Assembly (NCBI RefSeq): GCF_014647675.1
Contig: NZ_BMPQ01000002.1
Span: 11,345-75,344 of the forward strand
Reading direction: 5' to 3'
Source: Streptomyces flaveus
GTDB lineage: Bacteria; Actinomycetota; Actinomycetes; Streptomycetales; Streptomycetaceae
Length of the DNA: 64,000 nucleotides
This document shows, piece by piece, positions 51,447 through 61,485 of the stretch. The translations under genes were made by a program, and so were the position numbers. Every line of letters begins with the position of its first letter. Positions within the stretch are counted from its first letter, which is position 1. The notes below the pieces were generated by a model, which saw only the letters and a list, made by a program, of their open reading frames with translations, made no database searches and had not been told where the DNA came from.

Positions 51447-53141
51447 TCAGAACTCCCCCGTCCGGTCGGTGCGTATGCGTTCCAGGAGGAGCAGCGCCAC
51501 CGCGCACACCACCATCAGAATCGTCGAAAGGGCCATTGCCTGGCCGTAGTTGAGCTCGCCCGCACGTCCGAGGAGTCGAGCGACGGCGACCGGCAGAGTC
51601 GGGTTGTCCGGCCGCGCGATGAAGACGGTCGCGCCGAACTCGCCGAGCGACACGGCGAAGGCGAACCCGGCCGCGACCAGCAGGGCCCGCCGCACCATCG
51701 GCAGATCGACCTCCCGCCACACTCGCCACGGCGAGGCCCCGAGCACGGCCGCCGCCTCACGCAGCCGTACGTCCACGGCCCTCAGAACGGGCAGCATGGT
51801 GCGTACGACGAAGGGGACGCCGACCAGCGCCTGGGCGAGCGGCACCAGGATCCAGCTGCTCCTCAGGTCCAGCGGCGGCTCGTCGAGCGCGATCAGGAAA
51901 CCGAAGCCGACGGTCACCGCAGACACGCCGAGCGGGAGCATGAGCAACGCGTCGAAGCCCCGTATGAGACGGCCGGCGTCCCGGCGGGTGAGCGCGGCGG
52001 CCGCGAGACCGCCGATCAGCAGGGCGAGGGCGGTAGCGGCGAGGGCGTACTGGAGTGAATTGCCGACGGCCTCGATGGGCGGTACGAGGAAGACTCCGCT
52101 CTCGTCGCTGGTCAGCGCCTTGTAGTACGCGAACCCGGGTGCGTCCAGCGAGCGTTGGACCAGCACCGCCAGTGGCAGTACGAGCAGTACGGCGGCGGTG
52201 CCGAGGACGGCGGCGAGCAGCGCCCACTGCCCGGCGCCGCGCGGCCGTCGCGCGGTCACGGAGGCGTCGACCAGACGCAGGGCCGTCTCCCGGCGGCGTA
52301 CGGTCCATGCGTGGACGGCGAGAATCGCCCCCACCGCCACGAACTGGATCATGGTGAGCACGGCGGCTGTCGAGAGGTCGAAGATCTCCGAGGTCTGCCG
52401 GTAGATCTCGACCTCGAGGGTGGCGAAGGTGGGCCCGCCGAGGATCTGCACCACACCGAAGGAGGTGAAGGTGAAGAGGAAGACCATCAGCGCCGCGGCG
52501 GCCACGGCCGGGCCCAGGGCAGGGAGCGTGACCTTGCGCCAGGCCGCGAGCCGTGAGGCGCCGAGGACCCGCGCGGCCTCCTCCTGACGCGGGTCGAGTT
52601 GCGACCAGAGGCCGCCGACGGTGCGTACGACGACGGCGTAGTTGAAGAAGACATGCGCGAGCAGGATGGCCCAGACGGTGGTGTCGAGGCGCACGCCCCA
52701 CAGCTCGTCGAGGAGTCCACCGCGCCCGACCAGCGCCAGGAAGGCAGTCCCGACGACGACCGTCGGCAGCACGAACGGGACGGTGATGACAGCCCGCAGC
52801 ACCTGCTTGCCCCTGAAATCGAAGCGCGCGAAAACGTATGCGCCGGGGAGCGCGATCAGCAGTGTGAGAGCAGTCGAGACAAGCGCCTGCCAGGTCGTGA
52901 ACCACAGGACATGCCGGATGTCGGACTGGGCGAGCACCTCACCGACCCGCCCCAACTGCCAGGCCCCGTCGACCTTGAGGCCACGGGCCACGATCGCCGC
53001 GACGGGGTAGGCGAAGAAGAGCGCGAAGAACACGACGGGCACGACCAGCAGGGCGAGCCGCGCCGCGCTCTTCCCGGGAGCCGGTGTCCTGGGGCGTCCG
53101 GCCCTTACTTCAGTACGAGCGACGTCCACGACTTGACCCAC
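51447..53141 (-). CDS. Thiamine ABC transporter permease (fused ThiP type)
   Basis: 564 residues with about twelve predicted helices in two homologous halves, each with a permease signature: DPRQEEAARVLGASRLAAWR in the first and LREAAAVLGASPWRVWREVD in the second. Such fused permeases work as monomers for ThiBPQ-type and iron importers. The N-terminus is uncertain: GTG 53141 or GTG 53129, both overlapping the end of the binding-protein gene. It is the middle gene of the operon. Confidence 0.9.
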   Translation of the reverse strand: MGQVVDVARTEVRAGRPRTPAPGKSAARLALLVVPVVFFALFFAYPVAAIVARGLKVDGAWQLGRVGEVLAQSDIRHVLWFTTWQALVSTALTLLIALPGAYVFARFDFRGKQVLRAVITVPFVLPTVVVGTAFLALVGRGGLLDELWGVRLDTTVWAILLAHVFFNYAVVVRTVGGLWSQLDPRQEEAARVLGASRLAAWRKVTLPALGPAVAAAALMVFLFTFTSFGVVQILGGPTFATLEVEIYRQTSEIFDLSTAAVLTMIQFVAVGAILAVHAWTVRRRETALRLVDASVTARRPRGAGQWALLAAVLGTAAVLLVLPLAVLVQRSLDAPGFAYYKALTSDESGVFLVPPIEAVGNSLQYALAATALALLIGGLAAAALTRRDAGRLIRGFDALLMLPLGVSAVTVGFGFLIALDEPPLDLRSSWILVPLAQALVGVPFVVRTMLPVLRAVDVRLREAAAVLGASPWRVWREVDLPMVRRALLVAAGFAFAVSLGEFGATVFIARPDNPTLPVAVARLLGRAGELNYGQAMALSTILMVVCAVALLLLERIRTDRTGEF

Positions 53142-54190
53142 TGGTCACGGTTCTTGGCGATGTCCTTGGGCGCCATGACCTCGGAGTCCTCCGCCGGGGC
53201 GCCGTACTTCGTGAACTCCTCGGGGATCTGCGCGTCCTCGCGCATCGGGTACACGAACATGTTGAGCGGCATGTCGGCCTGGAACTTCTTCGAGATGAGG
53301 AAGTCGATGAGAGCCTTGCCACCCTTGGCGTTCTTGGCGTTGCTGAGCAGTCCCGCGTACTCGATCTGCCGGAAGCAGGTGCCGTAGGCGACGCCGGTCG
53401 GTGCGGTGTCCGGCTTGGGGTCGGCGAAGACGACCTCGGCGGGCGGAGAGGAGGCGTAGGAGACGACGAGCGGCCGGTCCCCCTTCGCCTTCTTGCCGCC
53501 GGCGGACCCGGAGAACTCCTCGTTGTAGGCCTGCTCCCAGCCGTCGACGACCTTCACGCCGTTGCCCTTGAGCTTCTCCCAGTAGTCCTGCCAGCCGTCG
53601 CCGCCGTACTTTGCGGCGGTGCCCAGCAGGAAGCCGAGGCCGGGCGAGGAGGTGGAGGCGTTCTCGGTGACGAGGAGGTCCTTGTACTCGGGCTTGACGA
53701 GGTCGTCGAAGGACTCCGGCGGGGTCAGGTCGTTCTCTTCGAAGTAGGCCTTGTCGTAGTTGACGCAGATGTCGCCGAAGTCGATGGGCGTGACCCTCTT
53801 CTTCTGCTGGTCGATCCGGTACTCCGGGGGCAGCAGATCGGAGTCCTTGGCCTCGTACTTCTGGAACAGGTCGTTGTCGAACGCCCGGGACAGCAGGGTG
53901 TTGTCGACGCCGAAGAGGACATCGCCCTGCGGGTTGTCCTTGGTGAGGATCGCCTTGTTGAGGGCCTGGACTGCGTCCCCGTCCTTGAGGACCTTCACCT
54001 GGTAGCCGGACTGCTTCTCGAAGTCGCTGATCACGCTCTTGGACGCCGCCCACGAGTCATGGCTGACGAGGGTGACGGTCTTGGACTCCGAGGCCCCTTC
54101 CCCGTCCCCGGAGCCGGACGACGTGCAAGCGGACAGCGTGACCAGACCGAGCCCGACGGCCACGGCCACGAACTTCTTGGTGGTGCTCAC
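53105..54190 (-). CDS. Thiamine-binding lipoprotein (ThiB/TbpA type)
   Basis: 361 residues. A Sec lipoprotein signal (STTKKFVAVAVGLGLVTLSAC) gives lipid-anchored Cys near residue 22. The mature part fits TbpA-type thiamine-binding proteins: GDVLFGVDNTLLSRA, RVTPIDFGDICVNYDKA, FLLGTAAKYG and WEQAYNEEF. GTG 54190 was chosen because GGAGGG lies 5 nt before it, just after the TPP riboswitch leader. It is the first gene of a three-gene importer operon and delivers thiamine or TPP to the permease. Confidence 0.92.
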   Translation of the reverse strand: MSTTKKFVAVAVGLGLVTLSACTSSGSGDGEGASESKTVTLVSHDSWAASKSVISDFEKQSGYQVKVLKDGDAVQALNKAILTKDNPQGDVLFGVDNTLLSRAFDNDLFQKYEAKDSDLLPPEYRIDQQKKRVTPIDFGDICVNYDKAYFEENDLTPPESFDDLVKPEYKDLLVTENASTSSPGLGFLLGTAAKYGGDGWQDYWEKLKGNGVKVVDGWEQAYNEEFSGSAGGKKAKGDRPLVVSYASSPPAEVVFADPKPDTAPTGVAYGTCFRQIEYAGLLSNAKNAKGGKALIDFLISKKFQADMPLNMFVYPMREDAQIPEEFTKYGAPAEDSEVMAPKDIAKNRDQWVKSWTSLVLK

Positions 54191-54225
54191 TGGATCCCTC
54201 CTGGGGATGACCAGAAGAGACGCGG

Positions 54226-54270
54226 CCCTGCCCGGCACTCTCGGAGAACTCCCGAGGCTCCCGGGCAGGG
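54226..54270 (-). promoter_or_regulatory. Hairpin in the riboswitch expression platform
   Basis: CCCTGCCCGG and CCGGGCAGGG pair around a 25-nt loop that has its own inner stem (CTCGG/CCGAG). It sits between the TPP aptamer and the ribosome binding site; it may be a terminator without a U-run or a mutually exclusive structure. Confidence 0.55.
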
Positions 54271-54295
54271 CACAACAGCTGGCTCGAGTGAAGAC

Positions 54296-54384
54296 CGAAC
54301 TTCCTACCCAGAATGACCTGGGCGAGGTTCAGAGGGTCTGCGGCCGTGCCGCACTCTCAGCGCTGTGGCGCTCCCCTGTCGGAT
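54296..54384 (-). ncRNA. TPP riboswitch aptamer (THI element)
   Basis: The minus strand reads AGGGGAGC, then GCGCTGAGAGTGCGG (pyrimidine-sensing CUGAGA), then CAGACCCTCTGAACCTC (ACCCUxxGAACCU) and GGTCATTCTGGGTAGGAAG. These are the invariant blocks of the TPP aptamer in the correct order. It lies about 105 nt before the binding-protein start, so TPP would turn off the importer operon. Confidence 0.92.
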
Positions 54385-54484
54385 TTTGCAGGTATGAAGA
54401 TGTGTACGGAGGTCAGAGTACCGCCTGATCCGCCCGTGCCCACCGCTCGGTGGACGCTGTGATCAGCCCGTGCCCTGACTCCCG

Positions 54485-55597
54485 TCAGCGCTCGGTCGCC
54501 GCGAGCTGCCCGCACGCCCCGTCGATCTCCTGGCCACGGGTGTCCCGGACGGTGACCGGCACCCCGTGCGCGGCGATCGCCTCGACGAACGCCTTCTCGT
54601 CCTCGGGCCGCGAGGCGGTCCACTTGGAGCCGGGCGTCGGGTTCAGCGGGATCAGGTTGACGTGCACGGGCTTGCCCTTGAGCAGCCGACCGAGCCGGTC
54701 GCCGCGCCACGCCTGGTCGTTGATGTCCCGGATCAGCGCGTACTCGATGGACAGCCGGCGCCCGGACCTGGCCGCGTACTCCCATCCGGCGTCGAGGACT
54801 TCCCGCACCTTCCAACGTGTGTTGACGGGTACGAGGGTGTCGCGCAGCTCGTCGTCCGGGGCGTGCAGCGAGATGGCGAGCCGGCACTTGAAGCCCTCGT
54901 CGGCGAACCGGTGGATGGCGGGGACCAGTCCGACGGTCGACACGGTGATGCCGCGCTGCGACAGCCCGAGCCCGTCCGGCTCGGGGTCGGTGAGCGCCCG
55001 TATCGCCCCGACGACGCGCTTGTAGTTGGCGAGGGGCTCGCCCATGCCCATGAAGACGATGTTGCTGAGCCGCGCCGGGCCACCGGGGATCTCCCCGTCC
55101 CGCAGTGCCCGCATGCCGTCGACGATCTGGTGCACGATCTCGGCGGTCGACAGATTCCGGTCGAGCCCGGCCTGCCCGGTGGCGCAGAAGGGGCAGTTCA
55201 TGCCGCAGCCCGCCTGCGAGCTGATGCACATGGTGACCCGGTCCGGGTAGCGCATCAGCACGGACTCGACGAGCGTCCCGTCGAGCATTCGCCACAGGGT
55301 CTTGCGGGTCGTGTCCTGGTCGGTCGACAGATGCCGTACGACCGTCATCAGCTCGGGAAGCAGTGCCTCCTGGAGCTTGGCTCGCGAACCGGCGGGGATG
55401 TCGGTCCACTGCTCCGGATCGTGCGCGTACCGGGCGAAGTAGTGCTGCGAGAGCTGCTTGGCACGAAACGGCTTCTCACCGATCGCGGCAACGGCTTCCT
55501 TGCGCTCGGCGGGCGAGAGATCGGCAAGGTGCCGCGGCGGCTTCTTGGCTCCGCGGGGGGCGACGAAAACGAGTTCTCCGGGCTTCTGCATGGCCAT
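54485..55597 (-). CDS. rlmN: 23S rRNA (adenine2503-C2)-methyltransferase RlmN
   Basis: 370 residues, radical-SAM enzyme. The 4Fe-4S cluster motif is CGMNCPFC (CxxxCxxC), with SSQAGCGMN before it; GMGEPLANY and [11 protein letters not shown] follow, and the C-terminal Cys of the family is in DGACGQL. It methylates A2503 of 23S rRNA (and A37 of some tRNAs). ATG 55597 is preferred; an in-frame upstream ATG at 55633 and another at 55591 exist and no strong ribosome binding site decides. It stands 106 bp downstream of cdsA in the same direction. Confidence 0.95.
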   Translation of the reverse strand: MAMQKPGELVFVAPRGAKKPPRHLADLSPAERKEAVAAIGEKPFRAKQLSQHYFARYAHDPEQWTDIPAGSRAKLQEALLPELMTVVRHLSTDQDTTRKTLWRMLDGTLVESVLMRYPDRVTMCISSQAGCGMNCPFCATGQAGLDRNLSTAEIVHQIVDGMRALRDGEIPGGPARLSNIVFMGMGEPLANYKRVVGAIRALTDPEPDGLGLSQRGITVSTVGLVPAIHRFADEGFKCRLAISLHAPDDELRDTLVPVNTRWKVREVLDAGWEYAARSGRRLSIEYALIRDINDQAWRGDRLGRLLKGKPVHVNLIPLNPTPGSKWTASRPEDEKAFVEAIAAHGVPVTVRDTRGQEIDGACGQLAATER

Positions 55598-55702
55598 ACA
55601 AGTGTCGCAGACATACGAAGAGGGGCTCGCCACCTGTGGACAACGAGGTGGACAACGAGCCCCTCACGTATGAACGTGCAGGTCAGCAACGATTCACAAA
55701 GG

Positions 55703-56833
55703 TCATCCCGAACCGACGAAGATCACCAGCAACAGCCACACCACCGGAGCCGTGGGCAGCAGCGAATCCAGTCGGTCCATGATGCCGCCGTGGCCCGGCA
55801 GCAGCGTCCCCATGTCCTTGATGCCGAGGTCCCGCTTGATCATGGACTCGCCGAGGTCGCCCAGGGTGGCGGTGACCGCGACCGCGAAGCCCATGAGCAG
55901 GCCCTGCCACCAGGTGCCGTCCTCGATCAGGAACTGCATGAACAGTGCGCCGGCCACCATGGCGAAGGCGACCGCGCCCAGCAGGCCCTCCCGGGTCTTG
56001 CCGGGGCTGATGCGTGGGGCGAGCTTGTGCGTTCCGAAGCGCCAGCCGATGGCGTACGCGCCCGTGTCACTCACCACGGCCAGCGCCAGGAACGTGAGGA
56101 CCCGCCACGCGCCGTCGTCGGCGGTGAGCATCATCGCCACGAACGTGGCCAGGAACGGGATGTAGAAGGCCGCGAAAACGCCCGCTGTGACGTCCTTGAG
56201 GTAACCCTCGGGTGGTTCCGTCATACGCCAGACGAGGACCGCGAGAGCGGTGAGCGCCATCGCCACCCAGGCGCCCTCTGCCCCCCGCACGTATCCGGCG
56301 ACGACCATCGCCGCACCGCCGAGTGCGAGCGGAACCAAGGGCGCCTTGATGCTCTTGCGCTCCTGGAGCCGCGAGGTGAGCTCCCACAGGCCGACCACGA
56401 CGGCGACCACTATGACGCCGACGAAGACGGCCTTGACGACGAACAGCGACACGACGATCACCGCACCGAGCGCGACGCCGACCCCTATGGCAGCACCCAG
56501 GTCGCGGCCCGCGTTCTTCTTCTTCTGCGGTGCGGACGCCGGCTGTGAGGCGCTGGACATGGGCTCCTGCGGCTTGGGCTGGTGCTGCGACGGGGCCCGG
56601 TGCGACGGCGTCTCGTCGCGGAACAGGGGGCCACCCGTCGAAGCGGCCCCCCGTTCGTCATCCTGGTCTCCGCCATGCGCGGGTACGTCGGGCACGATGG
56701 GCATGGGGCGAGTCTGCTGGGCGTTGTGCGCGTCGTACGCGGGACCCGCCGGGGCAGCCCCCTGGACAGGCCCCTGGTCGGACGGCCCCCAGTACCCGGC
56801 TTGTGGCGGCGCCCCCCAGGAAGAGTCGTTCAT
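55703..56833 (-). CDS. cdsA: Phosphatidate cytidylyltransferase (CDP-diglyceride synthase)
   Basis: 376 residues. The first ~110 are a Pro/Gln-rich cytoplasmic extension ([16 protein letters not shown]), common in Streptomyces homologues; then about eight helices and the family signature IKRDLGIKDMGTLLPGHGG followed by IMDRLD. It makes CDP-diacylglycerol from CTP and phosphatidate for phospholipid synthesis. Its ATG shares a base with the frr stop (TGATG), so the two genes are translationally coupled. Confidence 0.95.
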   Translation of the reverse strand: MNDSSWGAPPQAGYWGPSDQGPVQGAAPAGPAYDAHNAQQTRPMPIVPDVPAHGGDQDDERGAASTGGPLFRDETPSHRAPSQHQPKPQEPMSSASQPASAPQKKKNAGRDLGAAIGVGVALGAVIVVSLFVVKAVFVGVIVVAVVVGLWELTSRLQERKSIKAPLVPLALGGAAMVVAGYVRGAEGAWVAMALTALAVLVWRMTEPPEGYLKDVTAGVFAAFYIPFLATFVAMMLTADDGAWRVLTFLALAVVSDTGAYAIGWRFGTHKLAPRISPGKTREGLLGAVAFAMVAGALFMQFLIEDGTWWQGLLMGFAVAVTATLGDLGESMIKRDLGIKDMGTLLPGHGGIMDRLDSLLPTAPVVWLLLVIFVGSG

Positions 56834-57390
56834 CAGACCTCGAGCAGCTCTGATTCCTTGTGCTTGAGCAGCTCGTCCACCTGGGCGACGTACTTCGCGG
56901 TGGTGTCGTCGAGCTCCTTCTCCGCACGGCGGCCCTCGTCCTCGCCGACCTCGCCATCCTTGATCATCTTGTCGATGGCGTCCTTGGCCTTGCGGCGCAC
57001 GGACCGGATCGAGACCTTGGCGTCCTCGCCCTTGGTCTTGGCGACCTTGATGTAGTCCCTGCGTCGCTCCTCGGTCAGCTCGGGGAACACCACCCGAATG
57101 ATGTTGCCGTCGTTGCTCGGGTTGACGCCCAGGTCGGAGTCGCGGATCGCCTGCTCGATGTTGCGCAGCGCGCTCTTGTCGAACGGGGTCACCACGGCCA
57201 TGCGCGGTTCCGGCACCGAGAACGAGGCCAGCTGGTTGATCGGCGTCAGTGCGCCGTAGTAGTCGGCCACGATCTTGTTGAACATCGCCGGGTGCGCACG
57301 ACCGGTGCGGATCGCGGCGAAGTCCTCCTTGGCGACCACGACGGCCTTCTCCATCTTCTCCTCGGCCTCGAGGAGGGTCTCTTCGATCAC
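56833..57390 (-). CDS. frr: Ribosome recycling factor
   Basis: 185 residues, the usual length. The three-helix bundle domain and its insert are recognisable: [52 protein letters not shown]. With EF-G it splits post-termination ribosomes. GTG 57390 follows AGGAG by 6 nt; a GTG one codon earlier is also possible. It lies 155 bp after pyrH. Confidence 0.97.
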   Translation of the reverse strand: MIEETLLEAEEKMEKAVVVAKEDFAAIRTGRAHPAMFNKIVADYYGALTPINQLASFSVPEPRMAVVTPFDKSALRNIEQAIRDSDLGVNPSNDGNIIRVVFPELTEERRRDYIKVAKTKGEDAKVSIRSVRRKAKDAIDKMIKDGEVGEDEGRRAEKELDDTTAKYVAQVDELLKHKESELLEV

Positions 57391-57545
57391 CACTTGCTCC
57401 TGCGTGTCTTGAGTAGGCCCGGCAGCTGTTCCTGGTCGGGGTCGGCAGCCGGCTGCGTCGCGTCTTATTACTGCACGGTTCCCGACCGGCAGGACATTGT
57501 CCATCCCCCGGTCAGGGTCCGTCCTCCTGGCGGGGACAGTCCCGG

Positions 57546-58316
57546 TCAGGCCCGGCTGCCTTGGTCACCCACGAGAGTGCCGATCTTCTCACCCTTGACG
57601 GCCCGCGCGATATTGCCCTCCGCCAGAAGCTCGAAGACCAGGATGGGCAGCTTGTTGTCCCGGCAGAGTGTGATGGCCGTCATGTCGGCGACCTTCAGGT
57701 CCCGCGTGATGACCTCGCCATAGCTGAGCGAGTCGAACTTGACGGCCCCGGAGTTGGTCTTCGGATCGGAGTCGTAGACCCCGTCCACACCGTTCTTGCC
57801 CATCAGCAAGGCTTCGGCGTCGATCTCCAGAGCCCGCTGGGCGGCGGTGGTGTCGGTGGAGAAGTACGGCATGCCCATACCGGCGCCGAAGATGACCACG
57901 CGGCCCTTCTCCAGGTGGCGCACGGCGCGCAGCGGGATGTACGGCTCCGCGACCTGCCCCATGGTGATGGCGGTCTGCACGCGCGAGTCGATGCCCTCCT
58001 TCTCCAGGAAGTCCTGAAGGGCGAGGCAGTTCATGACCGTACCGAGCATGCCCATGTAGTCGGAGCGGGCCCGGTCCATGCCGCGCTGCTGCAGCTCGGC
58101 ACCGCGGAAGAAGTTGCCGCCGCCGATGACGACGGCGATCTGGGCACCACCGCGGACAACGGAGGCCACCTCGCGGGCGATTTTGTGCACCACGTCGGGG
58201 TCGACGCCCAGTCCCCCGCCACCGGCGAACGCCTCACCGGAAAGCTTCAGCAGAAAGCGCCCCGCGCCTTTGCCGTGATCGCTCTTGTCGTCCTTGTCGG
58301 CCTTGGTGGTGGTCAT
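57546..58316 (-). CDS. pyrH: Uridylate kinase
   Basis: 256 residues of the amino-acid-kinase fold: [11 protein letters not shown] (phosphate loop), [37 protein letters not shown] and [12 protein letters not shown]. It phosphorylates UMP to UDP in pyrimidine nucleotide synthesis. An extra, charged N-terminus ([14 protein letters not shown]) is present. ATG 58316. It stands between the tsf terminator and frr. Confidence 0.96.
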   Translation of the reverse strand: MTTTKADKDDKSDHGKGAGRFLLKLSGEAFAGGGGLGVDPDVVHKIAREVASVVRGGAQIAVVIGGGNFFRGAELQQRGMDRARSDYMGMLGTVMNCLALQDFLEKEGIDSRVQTAITMGQVAEPYIPLRAVRHLEKGRVVIFGAGMGMPYFSTDTTAAQRALEIDAEALLMGKNGVDGVYDSDPKTNSGAVKFDSLSYGEVITRDLKVADMTAITLCRDNKLPILVFELLAEGNIARAVKGEKIGTLVGDQGSRA

Positions 58317-58351
58317 GGAGATCCCGCCTCTTTTACGTGTCGCACATACGA

Positions 58352-58403
58352 AGGAGGCCATTGCCGGTGGGTGTTCTCATCCCATGCGCGGCAATGGCCT
58401 CCT
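58352..58403 (-). terminator. Terminator after tsf
   Basis: AGGAGGCCATTGCCG and CGGCAATGGCCTCCT are 15-bp perfect arms separated by 22 nt between tsf and pyrH. They close the rpsB-tsf transcription unit. Confidence 0.8.
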
Positions 58404-58503
58404 CGTCAGATCTGCTGTCGTCCGTCACGCACGCGCGCGTGCCCACGTGCGAGGACGACTGCTGTCGACCCTAGCGGGCTCTCGCGTGGATCGCGGTACG
58501 GAC

Positions 58504-59340
58504 TCAGATGCCGACCTTGATGCGCACAAAGCGCTTCAGGGTGACACCGGCCTCGTCCAGGACCTTCTGGACGGACTTCTTCTGGTCGAGCGCGTACGGC
58601 TGGCCGAGGAGCGTGGCGTCCTTGAAGAAGGCGTTGACGCGACCCTCGACGATCTTCGGCAGGGCGGCCTCGGGCTTGCCCTCGGCACGCGTCGTCTCCT
58701 CGGCGACACGACGCTCGCTCTCGACGACCTCGGCCGGAACGTCCTCACGGGAGAGGTACTTGGGCGCGAAGGCGGCGATGTGCTGGGCGATGCCCTTGGC
58801 GGTCTCGGCGTCCGGCTTGTCCAGCTGCACCAGGACACCGATCTGCGGGGGCAGGTCGGGCATGGTGCGGTGCATGTACGCGGAGACGTACTCGCCGGAG
58901 AACTGGGCGAAGCGGTCCAGGACGATCTTCTCGCCCAGGTTGGCGTTGGCCTCGTCGACGTACGCCTGAACCGTCTTGCCGGGCTCGATCTCGGAGGCGA
59001 GCAGCGCCTCGAGGTCGGCCGGGGAGGTGGCGGCGACGTGCGCGGCGAGCGCGTTCGCGGCGGCCTGGAACTTCTCGCCCTTGGCGACGAAGTCCGTCTC
59101 GCACTTCAGCTCGACGAGGACACCGGAGGTGTTGTCGTCGGCGATCACGGAGACGACGGCGCCGTTCTCGGCGGAGCGGCCCTCGCGCTTGGCGACGCCC
59201 TTCTGGCCCTTGATGCGCAGGGCCTCGACGGCCTTGTCGACGTTGCCGTCGGCCTCGTCGAGCGCCTTCTTGCAGTCCATCATGCCGGCGCCGGTGAGCT
59301 CGCGGAGCTTCTTGACGTCGGCGGCGGTGTAGTTCGCCAT
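58504..59340 (-). CDS. tsf: Elongation factor Ts
   Basis: 278 residues. The N-terminal UBA-like module (ANYTAADVKKLRELTGAGMM, DCKKAL), the Tdf motif VELKCETDFVAK and the dimerisation part are all present. It exchanges GDP for GTP on EF-Tu. It follows rpsB on the same strand with 190 bp between, as in most bacteria, and ends before a strong terminator. Confidence 0.97.
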   Translation of the reverse strand: MANYTAADVKKLRELTGAGMMDCKKALDEADGNVDKAVEALRIKGQKGVAKREGRSAENGAVVSVIADDNTSGVLVELKCETDFVAKGEKFQAAANALAAHVAATSPADLEALLASEIEPGKTVQAYVDEANANLGEKIVLDRFAQFSGEYVSAYMHRTMPDLPPQIGVLVQLDKPDAETAKGIAQHIAAFAPKYLSREDVPAEVVESERRVAEETTRAEGKPEAALPKIVEGRVNAFFKDATLLGQPYALDQKKSVQKVLDEAGVTLKRFVRIKVGI

Positions 59341-59435
59341 GATCAGTGAATCTCTTCTCGGAGTTCGAAGTCTCGAAGTCGGCGTCCGCCGCTGATCGGG
59401 CGGGCGTCCACCGAAGATCTACGGTCTACGGGTGA

Positions 59436-59467
59436 ACGGCGGGCGGCGCGCTGGCGCCGCCCGCCGT
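59436..59467 (-). terminator. Hairpin between rpsB and tsf
   Basis: ACGGCGGGCGGCG-CGCTGG-CGCCGCCCGCCGT: 13-bp perfect stem in the 190-bp rpsB-tsf spacer. It may attenuate read-through into tsf, lowering its level relative to S2. Confidence 0.55.
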
Positions 59468-59530
59468 CACTTGAGCCGTGACGCTGGAGTCAGGCCCACG
59501 ACGCGAAGGTCAAGGCCTGCGACGCCGGGG

Positions 59531-60472
59531 TCAGGCCTGCTCGGTCTCGGCCGGCTTCTCGGCCTCGGCAACGGGGGCCTCAACAGCGGCCGGAGCCTCG
59601 GCAGGGGCCTCAGTCGGGGCCTCGGCGGGGGCCTCAGCCTCAGCAGCAGGGGCCTCAGCCGCGGCCGGAGCCTCGGTGGTGGCCTCCTCGGCCTTCTTCT
59701 CGCCACCCTCGAGCAGGTCGCGCTCCCACTCGGCGAGCGGCTCGCCCGCGGCCTTCTCACCCTTGGCCTCGGCGGCGGCACCGGAGCGGGCGATGAGGCC
59801 CTCGGCGACGGCGTCGGCGATCACGCGGGTGAGCAGGGTGACGGAGCGGATCGCGTCGTCGTTGCCCGGGATCTTGTAGTCGACCTCGTCGGGGTCGCAG
59901 TTGGTGTCGAGGATGGCGACGACCGGGATGTTGAGCTTCCGGGCCTCACCGACCGCGATGTGCTCCTTCTTGGTGTCCACGATCCAGACGGCGCTGGGCA
60001 CCTTGGACATCTCGCGGATACCGCCGAGGGTCTTCTCCAGCTTGGCCTTCTCGCGCGAGAGCACGAGAAGCTCCTTCTTGGTCAGACCGGACGCGGCGAC
60101 GTCCTCGAAGTCGATCTGCTCGAGCTCCTTCAGGCGCTGCAGGCGCTTGTAGACGGTCGAGAAGTTGGTGAGCATGCCGCCCAGCCAGCGCTGGTTGACG
60201 TAGGGCATGCCGACGCGGGTGGCCTGTTCGGCGATGGCCTCCTGCGCCTGCTTCTTCGTCCCGACGAACATGACCGTGCCGCCGTGGGCGACGGTCTCCT
60301 TGACGAACTCGTAGGCGCGGTCGATGTACGACAGCGACTGGAGCAGGTCGATGATGTAGATGCCGTTGCGCTCCGTGAAGATGAATCGCTTCATCTTCGG
60401 GTTCCAACGGCGGGTCTGGTGACCGAAGTGGACGCCGCTTTCCAGCAGCTCCCGCATCGTGACGACGGCCAT
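59531..60472 (-). CDS. rpsB: 30S ribosomal protein S2
   Basis: 313 residues. The core is typical: [52 protein letters not shown]-like, and [19 protein letters not shown]-terminal extension of about 60 residues is almost only Ala, Pro and Glu ([11 protein letters not shown] repeats), a feature of Streptomyces S2 proteins and probably disordered on the ribosome surface. It heads the rpsB-tsf unit. Confidence 0.97.
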   Translation of the reverse strand: MAVVTMRELLESGVHFGHQTRRWNPKMKRFIFTERNGIYIIDLLQSLSYIDRAYEFVKETVAHGGTVMFVGTKKQAQEAIAEQATRVGMPYVNQRWLGGMLTNFSTVYKRLQRLKELEQIDFEDVAASGLTKKELLVLSREKAKLEKTLGGIREMSKVPSAVWIVDTKKEHIAVGEARKLNIPVVAILDTNCDPDEVDYKIPGNDDAIRSVTLLTRVIADAVAEGLIARSGAAAEAKGEKAAGEPLAEWERDLLEGGEKKAEEATTEAPAAAEAPAAEAEAPAEAPTEAPAEAPAAVEAPVAEAEKPAETEQA

Positions 60473-60751
60473 GGCCGTACTCCTTGGTGTTCTCGGTTGT
60501 GCCGCGCGTGCCGGACGGCACGCGCGCCTGACGCCCGCGATGCGCCTGCCACTAGGGACCGAGGGGCGCTGACACCGGCTTTTGGTGGCCCGATGTCGGG
60601 GCGTGCGAAGTCGACCCGGTGACCCGGATCGCCATCAGAAGTGTACGGGACAGGCGAGGCACCGGGTGACGCCGCTGTCCACAACCGCCCGGTAGTCCAC
60701 AGATCCTGGCCATGATCCACTTTTCCCCGCGGACCGCGGGAGCGTTCTCGC

Positions 60752-61381
60752 ATGCGAGCAGAACGAGGTCGACGATGTCAGCGATGTCTTCGTACGTGGT
60801 CGGCGCTGCTGTTGGGCCTGACGGTGACCGCCTTCGGCGTCACCCTCCCCGCGGCCGGGGCAGCGGCTCCCGGCGGCGCGGACGGTCCGGCACCGCCGGG
60901 AGCCGATGTCCCGATCCCGGCTGTCGGCCGCGCCTGGCCTGTAGGGGTACGTCCACCGGTGACCCGCGGCTGGGACCCGCCGATGACGGAGTACGGCCGG
61001 GGCCACCGCGGCTTGGACCTCACGGTGCCATCAGGCACACCGGTCCGCGCCGTCGCCCCGGGCCGTGTCTCCTTCGCGGGCAGGGTCGCGGGCCGCGGAG
61101 TCGTCTCGATCGAACTCGACAGCACCGGCGATCCCCCCTTGCGCACCACATACGAGCCGGTTCGCGCGACAGCGAAGAAGGGAGACAAGGTGACGCCTGG
61201 TGACATCGTCGGCGTCGTAGAACCCACGGGCTCCCACTGCCAGGCGTCCTGCCTGCACTGGGGCCTGCTCCGAGCCGACACCTACCTGGACCCGCTCTCC
61301 CTGCTGCCCCCATGGCTGCTTCACCGGGGCCCCTCACGCCTGCTTCCGGTCATCGGCGTACCGGAGGGGCCACCGACGTAG
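60752..61381 (+). CDS. Secreted M23 (LytM-type) peptidase-like protein
   Basis: 209 residues with a signal peptide (hydrophobic stretch 17-37). The LytM fold is seen in YGRGHRGLDLTVPSGTPV with zinc ligands His85 and Asp89, and in CLHWGLL with His169. The usual HxH motif is CxH here: Cys167 replaces the catalytic His, a change common in actinobacterial members, so hydrolase activity is uncertain and a regulatory role in cell-wall turnover is possible. It is divergent from rpsB. No ribosome binding site is clear. Confidence 0.85.
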   Translation: MRAERGRRCQRCLRTWSALLLGLTVTAFGVTLPAAGAAAPGGADGPAPPGADVPIPAVGRAWPVGVRPPVTRGWDPPMTEYGRGHRGLDLTVPSGTPVRAVAPGRVSFAGRVAGRGVVSIELDSTGDPPLRTTYEPVRATAKKGDKVTPGDIVGVVEPTGSHCQASCLHWGLLRADTYLDPLSLLPPWLLHRGPSRLLPVIGVPEGPPT

Positions 61382-61485
61382 GGGAAGCAGTCCGTTCCGA
61401 GGGGGCCGGGGTTCGGCAGCGGACCCCGGCTACCCGACTGGGAAGCCCGGGGAGCGAACTCATCCGCCAGTCAGCCGGCTCCGGC

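Noticed and set aside
58428-58455. Alternating CG/CA tract (CACGCACGCGCGCGTGC) as a Z-DNA or regulatory element
   Set aside because: Short and within what a GC-rich intergenic region would give by chance; no partner signal was seen.
60540-60620. Possible S2 autoregulatory leader hairpin before rpsB
   Set aside because: The CTGACACCGG / CCGATGTCGG pairing has two mismatches and no recognised leader motif; too weak to list.
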